In this document: piece by piece, positions 7,901 to 14,903 of the stretch
Numbering within the stretch: position 1 is the first letter of the stretch
Layout of the letters: the number at the start of each line of letters is the position of its first letter
DNA from: Anaerolineales bacterium
GTDB taxonomy: Bacteria > Chloroflexota > Anaerolineae > Anaerolineales > Villigracilaceae
Reading direction: 5' to 3'
Assembly (NCBI GenBank): GCA_020847435.1
Contig: JADLBX010000002.1
Coordinates: forward strand, 1 to 42,577
Length of the DNA stretch: 42,577 nt
Made by a program: the position numbers and the translations under genes
Notes under the pieces: model-generated
What the model saw: only the letters and a program-made list of their open reading frames with translations
What the model was told of the DNA's origin: nothing
The model's database searches: none

Positions 7901-9385
7901 CAGGGCGCGCTGGCGGGCGCGTTCAACCACGAAGGAGTTTTGGATCAAGCCCGCGGCTTGATCTGCGACCGTTTCGGCAAGGCGCAGTTCGCTCTCGGTA
8001 AATTCGATCGCCGCCTGACGGTGGTTCGAAAGTTGGACGTAACCGACCAGTTGATCTCCCACGATCATCGGGGCAAGAACGGATTCACGCAGGCTCGCGG
8101 CTTGGGCGATGGTCTGAAGCCCGAGTTCATTCCAGGACCGGTCGTCCGCCGCGTTACGCGTGGAGAGCGTCTTCCGTTCAAGAAAGATTTTCTCCGCAGG
8201 GCTATCCGGAAAGATGGTGGTACGATAGATCTCGACAATATGCCGCGGCAACCCTTGGAACGGCGCCTGCCCTTCGAGCGTCCGCTTCGCCGGATCGTAA
8301 AGCAGAAAACCGATAATGTCCACCGAAAAAAGAGGCGCAATGCTTTCGATAAGGCGGTTGATCAGGCTTGCATAATCCTGCGCCGCGCCGACGGACTGCG
8401 CCAAATTGACCAGTCCGCTCAATTCCGCCGAGCGGTTCTTTTCGCTCGCGAACAACAACGCGTTGTGGATGCCGGAGGCGGCTTGCGAAGCGACCAATTG
8501 CAGTAAGTCGAGATCAGGCTGACCCAACCCAGCCTGTGAAAGTTGTCCGACCTCGAGCGTGCCGACGAACTCGGCGCGGGCGAACAACGGCAGGCCGATG
8601 TAGGCTTGCACGGTCGAGCCGCCGTTCAACTCCGCGGCAACCTCAGCGGCGCGCGTGTCGGGAAACAAAACCGCTTTGCGCCGCGCCAATAACAGATCGG
8701 TGAGTCCGCCAAACTGGGAAAGCGACACGCGCGCTACGTTGGATGAACCGGATGCGTCGAGCATGTACGGCGTCAGCGTCTGGCGCGCCGCGTCCCAGAC
8801 TTTCAATTCGAGCAAGTCGGCGGGGACCAAATGCGATACGTTCAAGAGGATGGCGTACAGGGTCTCCTCGAGTTCGAGGCTTTCGGTCACGCCTTTGCCG
8901 AAATCGGCGAGCACTTTCAAGATGGACGAATCGGCGGCGGCTTGATCTTTGCCCGCATACAAGTCCACGCTCCGCATGGCAATCAGCATGAGCGGGTACG
9001 CGCCCGGGATCTGATAGGACTTCGCTTCGACCAGCGCGCCGCCAACGGAAAACCGTTTCTGCCCCGGGCTGGCGCACAGATTGAGGAAATCTTCGGCGGG
9101 CCTCGCCCTGCGGATCAACCGTTCGAGTTCCGCGTCTTCGCCACGGCGCAAGCCAAACCACTCGCGTGCGCGTTCGTTGATGTAATCTACGCGCCCGCCG
9201 GGTTGAACCGTGATCACGGCTTCCTTTATATTTTCGTGATTGGGGATTTTTTGAGAGGAGTCTTGTTGCAGGTCGGCGGGGACACTGCCGGGCAATCGCC
9301 GAAACCAAAGCGCCGCCAGTACCACCGCCAGTAGTACGAGCGCTATCGAGATCAACCAGACGCTGATATCGAGCCCGGCAAACAT
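1961..9385 (-). CDS. Giant membrane histidine kinase with 11 tandem GAF domains
   Basis: 2474 residues. One transmembrane helix at about 7-28 is followed by a PAS-like domain (about 53-140). Eleven GAF domains follow; their C-terminal helices (pattern A-x-QA-x-x-AI-x-N-x-x-L) end near residues 307, 483, 653, 818, 1013, 1222, 1403, 1565, 1735, 1902 and 2092. A second PAS (about 2115-2230), HisKA with H2249 in SHELRTP, and HATPase_c with DNAYNYTPENG, DNGVGI and GTGLGLSIVKE complete it. It should autophosphorylate and pass phosphate to the receivers encoded on either side. The GAF array would sense several small molecules or act as a long signalling stalk; the ligands cannot be read from sequence. 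Spacing to its neighbours is 7 and 15 bases. Typical hybrid GAF kinases carry one to four GAF domains. Confidence 0.95.
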   Translation of the reverse strand: MFAGLDISVWLISIALVLLAVVLAALWFRRLPGSVPADLQQDSSQKIPNHENIKEAVITVQPGGRVDYINERAREWFGLRRGEDAELERLIRRARPAEDFLNLCASPGQKRFSVGGALVEAKSYQIPGAYPLMLIAMRSVDLYAGKDQAAADSSILKVLADFGKGVTESLELEETLYAILLNVSHLVPADLLELKVWDAARQTLTPYMLDASGSSNVARVSLSQFGGLTDLLLARRKAVLFPDTRAAEVAAELNGGSTVQAYIGLPLFARAEFVGTLEVGQLSQAGLGQPDLDLLQLVASQAASGIHNALLFASEKNRSAELSGLVNLAQSVGAAQDYASLINRLIESIAPLFSVDIIGFLLYDPAKRTLEGQAPFQGLPRHIVEIYRTTIFPDSPAEKIFLERKTLSTRNAADDRSWNELGLQTIAQAASLRESVLAPMIVGDQLVGYVQLSNHRQAAIEFTESELRLAETVADQAAGLIQNSFVVERARQRALRADGLRRIATLSSSTATLDEMILHSVNELARLLKCDLGALFRLDEKDGLLHLHEPSVFGVSVDPAGPLARLYLEAPYRTTVAGSGKALFTGRLSLERNISPAYLPLFSALQVESVMVVPLMAREKSYGELILAQRTAAYFSNYDFEVALAAAGLIAEAIEADARTLQTDEHLRRRVEQLTSLTRVSRELNTTADLKALLELVHEESLRVTRAECGTILLFDGEDAAMPPHVSLSIGCPLPAAFPLIERKVIESGAAEMVADYTENGKTPIHEGVVSALIVPIIHQGRTVGLMHLHASQAGVFDRASLEIAQTLAAQAGVAIGNVKKFQTQREGAQVLHRRADTLFRLTDITTNLNFELSLEQLLRTILLSMRDATPFQTILASVYEEDGNQLRRVTGVGFTPDTLNGLLARKQPFSSLQQMLKPQFKISRSYFIPVDQAPIIPKDVHLVTLDDSAPSERSGNEWRPDDLLILPMEDAAGKPLGILSVDSPRNGMRPDRATIETLEIFAAQAARAIANHARFNELRVKAEALATGLERQQKFISLTQKDLPVLLRKDLDQTIAIHDLDQRGQRVRAGLAITESVSRQLDSASALQALGRETLTQLGMSVAMIAELGNEGPKLVSVLGNVPRATSPEALFGQRNPLRACLQTGEPILIPNLDENLEWRETPLLTALRAKSLICLPVKIDKRTVSAMLAVSPEPMGSFTDEDRQVYKQIARQSSVILQNISLLNETRKRLQEVNLLLDFSRQLRGLDADHIVRSLLDSARRALPAAHAGVVLVWDEPTSQLYPHAVSGYADNDAMKRISYHPGDSLPGQVFEQRKPLRVDEIQFTRDYTFSTEGQLLYRQATGGRLPVSSLLIPVQTGDQMVGVLVLDNFNTPAAFTPEDEILLLSLSQQVGLSLQNVRLVRTTQERAVQLEALTDAATTLASSLQRNELIASLLDRLDPVIPYDTAALWLRDRDRLTVAAARGFPDTERRLGLTVAVDDSALFIEMIRTGQGILVGDVRQDPRFPVLEAPRLSWLGMPLISQNEVIGVLALEKWQAHYYTRDHVQVGRTFASQAAVALENARLYEESIGRATELDERSQRLGLLNRFSSALGGLLDEGKIYQLTAQELMDALIVPRVSVVTFERGKPVWKHELPRTQSKLPQKLPDAPVFHRLMESLGVFTTDSVANEPDLAPLRNFLGEGTKSCLILPLVSGASLKALIFVHQGASIRFSVNEIELARTLTNQASIALENARLYQSTLLTAERFSLLNQASYEVGANLDPEQIYTAVHKAAQRLMPVESFVISLLDAESNEIEGVYLMDGNVREASVRIARDKGLSGYVISRGEPVLIHEREKAEALGVIQFGKPGMPFSILAVPIALSGKTIGMLSTQSYQSNVYTEEDMQILGTLANQAAVAIQNGRLFKETQRLAQELEVRVIDRTAQLQREQQNTETLLRILTEVSSSLDLDRALNRTLALLNDAVGAEQGTIMLLSAEDNLLHFRAGYGYLSDRVSAEGRGFTLKVGEGLAGWVLQRREPALIEDLLVDSRWVRTASTSREHRSAIAMPLMVAEDVIGVLMVFHRKSGFFSGELLNLVKAIAGQVAVAINNAHLYELIRDQAERLGSMLRREQEDASRSQAILEAVADGVLVTGANNRISFLNRSAEQILSLEAGKVIGQTLDAFGGLFGKSAGPWMQTINTWSAAPASYQQGDTFAEQLILENGLIVLVHLAPVILQNDFLGTVSIFRDITHEVEVDRLKSEFVATVSHELRTPMTSIRGYVDVLLMGAAGALNENQTHFLKIVKGNTERLNILVNDLLDISRLESGRVTLSPQALDMREVAEDVIADVLRRSQEENKPVALSLDAPKKIPLVYGDVERVRQILSNLVDNAYNYTPENGAITVQLQALNGGHEVQVDVKDNGVGIALGDQPRVFERFYRGEHPLVLATPGTGLGLSIVKELVEMHKGRIWVQSLGAPGEGSVFSFTLPAYKAQP

Positions 9386-9400
9386 ACTTTTTCCAGCGGC

Positions 9401-10291
9401 TTAGGCGGCGTCCTGCCGACGCGCCTCTGCCGCCATTTCCGTGATTTCACGGATGTCGGCGAAAGCGTGCTCACTCGGCGAGACGACTCCCACTGAAATG
9501 GTCATGAACGGGACTTTGACGGTGGACCCATCCGGCGCGGGAGCCTGCACAAATCCCTGCTGGCGGTCAATGAAGTTATAGTGGGTTTGCACCTCATGAT
9601 TGAAGCGCTCCTTGAGCCGACCTTTGATCGCGTCGGCTTTTTCCTCGGTGGTGATGATGATGAAGTTATCGCCGCCCGCATGACCGATGAAATCCGAACT
9701 GGCGCCGACCTCGTCCACCACTTCGTTAATTAACATCGCGGCAAAACGGAGGACGTCGTCGCCCGCTACGAAGCCGTACACGTCCTTGAACGCCTCGAAC
9801 TCGTTGACGCGGGCATCCAACAACGCCCACCCCTTTTCGCGGATGATGCGCCGCAATTGCTCCTCGATCAGCCGTCCTGCCGGGAGACCCGAGCGCGGGT
9901 CGGTAAGACTCTCGCGTTCCGCGCGCTTGATGGCGCCTTGCACGCGTAATTTCAGTTCTTCGATGTCGAACGGTTTGGTGATGTAATCGTCCGCGCCGAG
10001 TTCGAGTCCCTGGAGTTTGTCGCTGCGTTCATCCTTCTGCGTGAGGAAGATGACCGGGATGTGACTCGTGCGCATATTGGTCCGCAAATTACGGCAGACT
10101 TCATAGCCGTCAATATCCGGCAGCATGATGTCCAGCACGATCAGATGCGGCAATGCGTGTTTCGTTTTCTCCAGCGCATCCGAACCGCGCACGGCAACGT
10201 CCACGTCGAAATCCATGCCGGCGAAATAGATCTTCAGCATGTTGCCGATGTCAATGTCATCTTCCACGATCAACAGACGGGCTTTTCCCAT
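9401..10291 (-). CDS. Response regulator with degenerate GGDEF output domain
   Basis: 296 residues from ATG at 10289-10291, chosen because GGAGG lies 7 bases upstream; the frame extends 15 codons further but into the preceding gene. Residues 1-120 are a receiver (LLIVEDD; acceptor D in LIVLDIMLPD; K in ITKPFD). A linker leads to a GGDEF-fold domain in which the signature reads GHAGGDNFIII, so the catalytic Glu is Asn and diguanylate cyclase activity is unlikely. It probably works as a c-di-GMP or nucleotide-binding or protein-binding output. It lies immediately upstream of the giant kinase (15-base gap) and is a likely second phospho-target. Confidence 0.9.
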   Translation of the reverse strand: MGKARLLIVEDDIDIGNMLKIYFAGMDFDVDVAVRGSDALEKTKHALPHLIVLDIMLPDIDGYEVCRNLRTNMRTSHIPVIFLTQKDERSDKLQGLELGADDYITKPFDIEELKLRVQGAIKRAERESLTDPRSGLPAGRLIEEQLRRIIREKGWALLDARVNEFEAFKDVYGFVAGDDVLRFAAMLINEVVDEVGASSDFIGHAGGDNFIIITTEEKADAIKGRLKERFNHEVQTHYNFIDRQQGFVQAPAPDGSTVKVPFMTISVGVVSPSEHAFADIREITEMAAEARRQDAA

Positions 10292-10304
10292 AGGAGCCTC
10301 CAAA

Positions 10305-11396
10305 TTACTTTTGCGCCAAACGCGCCTGGCGCGCATTCCGGCGAACGGTTTCTATTTGCGCTTCAGTCACTTCTTTTTCAAACGAGCGGAAGCCGCTCAA
10401 ACGAAACCCATGATTTTTACAGATCGAAGCGATCTCTTCCACGCGCGCTCGCGTCAAATGTTTACCGAGCGTGTAATCCTCGAAACGCCCCTCCAACGCG
10501 AGGGCGATCGTCTCAGCCATGCAGGCATACGCTTTGCCCGGCGGAAAACCGAAATTAAAATGGAAATCAACGGAGCCTGGCACGTCAACCATTCCGCCGT
10601 CGATCACTAATATATCATCTCTCGCCGCGGCGACCATTGCAGAAACATCACGGGGACGGGCTACATCGCACACCACACTGCCCGGCTGTAAAAATTCAGG
10701 GCGGATCACATCGTGGATGGCGCTCGTCACCGTCAGGATTAACTGGGCGGACGCCAGCGCGTCCATCTTAGCGCCGACGGAAATCTCGGCTCTCGCTCCC
10801 GTTTTCAACCTGTCTCGCACCTCTTCAAGCTTGTCCAACCTTCGACCGATCAAATGCAAACACGCGACTTCGTCGGCGAGCAGTTCGGCGCACACTTGCC
10901 CGATCGCCCCCGTCGCGCCGACGACAGCCGCCGTCGCGGAATGAAGCGGGATGTCCATGATGCGAGCCGCTTCACGCAGGGCGTCCACCGCCACCATCAC
11001 GGTGTATGAATCGCCGGTCGTGACCGGCACATCCAGCGCGTCCGCGATCGTCACACCGGCGTCCCCCACCACCGACGTGAACGCGCCCAATCCGAGAATC
11101 TGCGCGCCGAGTTTTTCCGCCAGCCTGCCGGTTTGGATGATCTTGTTGTAAACCATTTTCTCCGGCAGTTCCATCATGCGCCGGGGCGTGTATGGGCAGG
11201 CAATGAACCAGCCTTTGATCTCCTTGCCCGTTGACTGCGAACGGATGCCCTCGATCTCGGAAATGTACACCGGCGGGAAAAACGTGGAGAAGAAATCTAT
11301 TTGGCGCTCGCTCAATACCTTGCCAAGAAATGGATATTTGCGACTGACGTCTCGCTTCGGGTCAATCGGATGGATGATGAAGGCAAAAGTATCCAA
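10305..11396 (-). CDS. Long-chain acyl-ACP reductase (AAR)-like protein
   Basis: 363 residues from a TTG start at 11394-11396, three bases after the upstream stop and preceded by GGTGA. The architecture matches cyanobacterial AAR (about 340 residues), which reduces fatty acyl-ACP to fatty aldehyde with NADPH. It has an N-terminal FAFIIHPIDPKRDVSR segment like the AAR HLTSLEQARDVSRR region, G-A-F-T-S like AAR G-G-F-T-S, TTGDSYT like TTGNTHT, a Rossmann motif VVGATGAIG (about 157-165), and AYACMAET with C292 where AAR has its acyl-accepting Cys (about 294). Automatic pipelines may call it a shikimate-dehydrogenase-like or NAD(P)-binding protein. No aldehyde-deformylating oxygenase is nearby, so any aldehyde has some other fate. 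It is translationally coupled to the hexapeptide-repeat protein. The substrate is inferred, not shown. Confidence 0.8.
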   Translation of the reverse strand: MDTFAFIIHPIDPKRDVSRKYPFLGKVLSERQIDFFSTFFPPVYISEIEGIRSQSTGKEIKGWFIACPYTPRRMMELPEKMVYNKIIQTGRLAEKLGAQILGLGAFTSVVGDAGVTIADALDVPVTTGDSYTVMVAVDALREAARIMDIPLHSATAAVVGATGAIGQVCAELLADEVACLHLIGRRLDKLEEVRDRLKTGARAEISVGAKMDALASAQLILTVTSAIHDVIRPEFLQPGSVVCDVARPRDVSAMVAAARDDILVIDGGMVDVPGSVDFHFNFGFPPGKAYACMAETIALALEGRFEDYTLGKHLTRARVEEIASICKNHGFRLSGFRSFEKEVTEAQIETVRRNARQARLAQK

Positions 11397-11399
11397 CGC

Positions 11400-12677
11400 T
11401 CACCAAGATTCCAGTCCGGCTTCGCCCGGGCGAGGATAGAGCCGCTGGTGCGATTTCGCAAATTTAAGTTTGTGATGATCGCTATCCTCGTAATGGACGT
11501 CTTTATCAATGACGCGCCGCTCTTTCGACGCGACCAGCACAACGTCGGATTCGATCGTGCGCGCCGGGTAGACGATCATGCCCGAACCGAGGCGGCAGTT
11601 ATGCCCCACCGCGCTGCCGATCACCGGGCGGTTGGATTGACTCAATTTTCCTTTGCCGTCTAGCGCGCGGAGCGGTGCAGGAATGAGGTTGTAGTCGGTG
11701 AACGTGGAACCCGCACCGATGAACGTGTTGCGCCCGACCACGCACATTTGCAAGCAGGTGTTCTGTGCGATCATGCTGTTTTCCATCACAGTCGTCATGA
11801 ACAACGCCGCGCGGAACGGCAGGAACGCGCCGTCGCCGACGACCGACAACATCAACTGCACATCCTGTGAAATGTTGACATTATTTCCGATGATGCAGTT
11901 TTCAATGACCGCGCCCGCGTTGATGGTGACGTTATCGCCGATGGTCGTCGGTCCGTGGATGATGGCGTGCGGGTCAATGACGCAATTCTTCCCCACTTTG
12001 ACCAGCGCCGAACTTTCGAGAATCTGTTTTCCTTCGTACAACGCGCCGGCAAGGATTCGGAGTTTGAATCCCAGTTCCTCCGCGAGCCGTTTTTCAAAGC
12101 GTGCGGCACGCGAGAACAATCCAAACACTTCATCGGCGATAAATACATGCACCCACGAGTCAATCGCAATGCAAGCGCGGAGCGGAACTTGAAAGGTCAG
12201 GTCGCCGCTTTGGTCCGCCATGTACGTCGGAACGTGATAGTAACCAACTTCCTGCGCTTCGAGATCAATCACCAGCGGGTCAACGTCCGCGACGGGTCCG
12301 CGCGGGTAATACCAAAGATCCGCAAGGAAAATTCCGCCCGCTGGAGTGTATGAGGTGGAAAGCGGCAACGCGTGTTCTTTGAACGCCGCGTCTTCGGCGG
12401 AAAAGGCGGCGCGCACAGCGCGCTTCGTTTTCCGCGCGGCTTGAATGAAAGCGCGGATATAGCCTTCATCAAAGAACAGGTTGTCGCGATAGACGAGCAT
12501 CTCGACGCGCTCCGCCGGCATCCGCTGACCGGGCTTAAGTTCGATCTCGCGCGTCGTATAGGGCGCCAACACATTCCGCTGGTGCAGCCAGAGCGGATGG
12601 TTTTGGATGCGTAAATCCCGCGCCGGTTCGTTGAACGGCGTGATGGGAGTCAGGACGTTGTAGATGACTTTGAGCAT
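11400..12677 (-). CDS. Hexapeptide-repeat (left-handed beta-helix) multidomain protein, GlmU-like
   Basis: 425 residues. The N-terminal half (1-225) is a nucleotidyltransferase-like or otherwise unassigned domain. Residues about 228-400 carry isoleucine/valine-rich hexapeptide repeats (for example NCVIDP, IIHGPTTIGDNV, AVIENCIIGNNV, NRPVIGSAVGHNC), the mark of a left-handed beta-helix as in GlmU, LpxA and other acyl- or sugar-phosphate transferases. The substrate is unknown. Pairing with an AAR-like gene three bases downstream suggests work on an acyl group or on a carrier, but this is inference. A palindromic TATAAT sits directly before the ATG, so it may also have its own promoter and a near-leaderless transcript. 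Confidence 0.78.
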   Translation of the reverse strand: MLKVIYNVLTPITPFNEPARDLRIQNHPLWLHQRNVLAPYTTREIELKPGQRMPAERVEMLVYRDNLFFDEGYIRAFIQAARKTKRAVRAAFSAEDAAFKEHALPLSTSYTPAGGIFLADLWYYPRGPVADVDPLVIDLEAQEVGYYHVPTYMADQSGDLTFQVPLRACIAIDSWVHVFIADEVFGLFSRAARFEKRLAEELGFKLRILAGALYEGKQILESSALVKVGKNCVIDPHAIIHGPTTIGDNVTINAGAVIENCIIGNNVNISQDVQLMLSVVGDGAFLPFRAALFMTTVMENSMIAQNTCLQMCVVGRNTFIGAGSTFTDYNLIPAPLRALDGKGKLSQSNRPVIGSAVGHNCRLGSGMIVYPARTIESDVVLVASKERRVIDKDVHYEDSDHHKLKFAKSHQRLYPRPGEAGLESW

Positions 12678-12683
12678 TTCAGA

Positions 12684-12697
12684 GCAATTATAATTGC
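12684..12697. promoter_or_regulatory. Perfect 14-bp palindrome containing TATAAT before the hexapeptide-repeat gene
   Basis: GCAATTATAATTGC is its own reverse complement. On the minus strand its TATAAT (12692 to 12687) ends 9 bases before the ATG at 12677, which would give a leader of about 2-3 bases. TTGACC lies upstream but with a spacing of only 13, too short for a normal -35. It could be an internal operon promoter or an operator. Confidence 0.4.
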
Positions 12698-12757
12698 AAA
12701 AAGCGGGTCAAGCGTCTCCCCATCGCCTTCATCAATTTTGTTGGGAAGTGAAACCGT

Positions 12758-13378
12758 CTAGAGGATCGGCGCAGAGTCAACCACAATCGTACAAGTTTTA
12801 TCCCCCATGGCAATGCAGGTCTGCTCTTCCACGTTGAAAATTTTCCCACCGCTCAGCCAGTACAACGCCTCCTGCAACAGCCCTACCGCAAGGTGACAGA
12901 CCGGCTCGTGCGACTGACGTTCCCAACACAGCGGACAACGCTCGATGTGCCAGAATAATTTCTTCCCGTTCTCTTCGATGCGTACGCGCTGGTCGGTGAA
13001 CTGGTTGAACAACTCGGCAAACGCCCGCGCGCCCGCGTTCAACTTGGCGGACAGCGGCAAAAGTCGGAATGCCATTTCGGTAAGTCCCATCTGCGCGCTG
13101 TATTGACGAACTCCCTGATTGAAACACGCGCGCCCAATGCGGATGGCAAGCCCGCGTCCGCCATGCGGACCGTACGCCTGCTCCAACGTCCCGCCGAGGG
13201 CGCCCACCGTGGAAAAGGGGAAAGCAAGTTTCGTATCGTCGGATGGATAATTTTCGATCAGTGATTGCTGGGAGGCGAGTTTGAGCAAGGCATTCACGCC
13301 GTTGCGTCCCATCACCTCTTCCATAGACATTAAAATGATGCGCCCCATTTGGTTCGGATAATAAAAAGATTCGGTCAT
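12758..13378 (-). CDS. V4R-domain (4-vinyl reductase-like) sensor protein
   Basis: 206 residues from ATG at 13376-13378 (a TTG one codon earlier is possible). It looks like a stand-alone V4R domain, the fold shared by BchJ and the ligand-binding part of XylR/DmpR activators, which bind hydrophobic or aromatic small molecules. The conserved Cys-rich C-terminal half is visible: CPLCWER, PVCHLAVG and CIAMGDKTCTI, which in other members can hold zinc. No enzyme motif or DNA-binding domain is attached, so it may act as a ligand-binding partner for other operon products. It starts six bases after the stop of the intact alpha/beta hydrolase. Domain assignment fairly confident, function open. Confidence 0.75.
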   Translation of the reverse strand: MTESFYYPNQMGRIILMSMEEVMGRNGVNALLKLASQQSLIENYPSDDTKLAFPFSTVGALGGTLEQAYGPHGGRGLAIRIGRACFNQGVRQYSAQMGLTEMAFRLLPLSAKLNAGARAFAELFNQFTDQRVRIEENGKKLFWHIERCPLCWERQSHEPVCHLAVGLLQEALYWLSGGKIFNVEEQTCIAMGDKTCTIVVDSAPIL

Positions 13379-13384
13379 CAATGC

Positions 13385-14236
13385 CTACAAAGTCACCGAC
13401 GGAGTCGGCGACGTGAGCGTGGTCGCGGTCGCTTTCCGAGGGCGCGTCCGTTCATCGCGGTCGAGGAACTCCTTGAGCGCTTCGGAAAATTTATGCGGTT
13501 CTTCGAGCATGGGGAAATGTCCCGCCAGCGGGAAGCGCTCGATGTGCGCGTGATGGATTCCGTTCTGCATCGGTTGCCATTGCTTCGGGTTGACGATAAT
13601 GTCGCGGTCGCCGTAGATGCCCATGGCAGGGATGCGGATCTGGTCCAGCATGGGGCGCAGGTCCGTTCGACGAAGCGAAGCAATCGAAAGGAGGAACGAT
13701 TCGACCGTCGTCCGCGAAAGGTCGCGGTCCATCATCGCCGGGAAACGTTCGTCGCGGCAAATGAAGGGTGAGGCGGCGCGCACGCCGAACCGAAACACTC
13801 CCATCATGTTGAAAAGCATGAACGCGATCGGTTTGTAGCCCGCCAGTTTCAACGGCAGCGCCAGCGACGAGCCCATGATCGGCGAACCGACCACCACCAC
13901 TTTGCTCACGCGTTCGGGATAACGAATCGCAACCGAAAGGCTGACCGTGCCGCCCATGCTATGCCCGACAAGCGGCGCGCGCGCGATGCCCAACTGCTCC
14001 ATGAACTGGCTGACGAGGCTGACAAAATCCTGAATAGCGTAGGTCTCGCGTTTTTTACCCGATTCGCCGAAGCCCCAAAAATCCAGCGCGTAGGTGCGGT
14101 AATATTTGCCGAGATACGCCATCGTTTCCTGCCATAACCCCCATGAGCCGAGCCAGCCATGTAGAAGAATGACCGGCTTCCCGCGGCCGTACACTTCGTA
14201 ATGAACAATTCCCTGATCGGTGGTTATCGAGGACAC
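13385..14236 (-). CDS. Alpha/beta hydrolase with intact triad
   Basis: 283 residues, a single alpha/beta-hydrolase domain. The oxyanion region is HGWLGSW (26-32), the nucleophile elbow is GHSMGG with S93, the acid is in YGDRDIIV and the histidine is in AGHFPML, so it should be an active esterase, lipase or other hydrolase of small substrates. The last 25 residues are rich in Arg/Thr/Pro and look like a disordered tail. There is no signal peptide, so it is cytosolic. It is paralogous to the nucleophile-less protein at 792-1598. In the operon it follows the GTPase after a 109-base gap and precedes the V4R gene. The substrate is unknown; an acyl ester or thioester would fit the AAR-like gene. 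Confidence 0.88.
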   Translation of the reverse strand: MSSITTDQGIVHYEVYGRGKPVILLHGWLGSWGLWQETMAYLGKYYRTYALDFWGFGESGKKRETYAIQDFVSLVSQFMEQLGIARAPLVGHSMGGTVSLSVAIRYPERVSKVVVVGSPIMGSSLALPLKLAGYKPIAFMLFNMMGVFRFGVRAASPFICRDERFPAMMDRDLSRTTVESFLLSIASLRRTDLRPMLDQIRIPAMGIYGDRDIIVNPKQWQPMQNGIHHAHIERFPLAGHFPMLEEPHKFSEALKEFLDRDERTRPRKATATTLTSPTPSVTL

Positions 14237-14345
14237 AAGATTCCGAGGGTGCGTGGCGCTTTCATAAAAAGGGCAAGTTCAAAAGGCAGATTCATTCGCC
14301 TGGGTGGATCCTTCCGCCCGCGTGGTGCGACGCGCTGTGAGCTAT

Positions 14346-14876
14346 CTATTTCAGTTCGCTCAACACATTGTTGAGTAATTCGACCAGGATACCCTTAACC
14401 TTTTCCCTGTCGGTGGCGATGCACGGAAGTAACTTCACCTTGCTGTCGAGCCTCAGCGCGTGGCGCATGTCTTCCAAGTCCCAGGAGTCTTCCATATCCT
14501 GCTTGTTCGCCGCGACGACATAGGGCGTCGGCGCATAGGCGCGGAACGTTTCAAGGATCGAACGCGCCTCGCGGAAGGTTTCAGGTCGGGTGCTGTCCAC
14601 CATCACGATAAAGCCTAACATGCCCTCGGAGAGGATCTCCCACATGAAATCGAACCGCTTTTGACCGGGCGTCCCGAACAGATACAAGACGAGATCGTCG
14701 TTCACCGTGATACGCCCGAAATCCATGGCGACCGTGGTGGCTTCCTTGACCGAGCGCTCCGCCGCATTCGAAATCCGGCGTTCGGTCGAGACCACGTCAA
14801 TTTCGCTGACCGACTGGATGAACTCCGTCTTGCCAGCGCTGAAAGGTCCCGTGACAACCATTTTGACCGTTTGCAT
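14346..14876 (-). CDS. Small Ras-like GTPase of the MglA/Arf-like group
   Basis: 176 residues. The G1 loop is GPFSAGKT (about 10-17), switch I has ATTVAMDFG, G3 reads FGTPGQKRF (Asp of DxxG absent, as in MglA-type proteins that have xxPGQ), G4 is NKQD and G5 is near CIATD. It is a cytosolic GTP-binding switch. Bacterial members are often encoded next to roadblock or DUF4388 proteins and to two-component genes, and control polarity or signalling complexes. Here it starts 27 bases after the DUF4388 gene, its likely partner. No roadblock/LC7 (MglB-like) gene is in the window, so its activating protein is not evident. Confidence 0.9.
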   Translation of the reverse strand: MQTVKMVVTGPFSAGKTEFIQSVSEIDVVSTERRISNAAERSVKEATTVAMDFGRITVNDDLVLYLFGTPGQKRFDFMWEILSEGMLGFIVMVDSTRPETFREARSILETFRAYAPTPYVVAANKQDMEDSWDLEDMRHALRLDSKVKLLPCIATDREKVKGILVELLNNVLSELK

Positions 14877-14903
14877 AACAACTGATCCCTTCCGCCAATG
14901 CGA

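Noticed and set aside
7742..8506. 254-residue plus-strand ORF opposite GAF domains
   Set aside because: Shadow of the kinase frame; no motif.
12684..12741. TTGACC plus TATAAT as a standard sigma70 promoter before the hexapeptide-repeat gene
   Set aside because: The spacer is 13 bases, outside the usual 15-19, so only the palindromic -10 was reported with low confidence.
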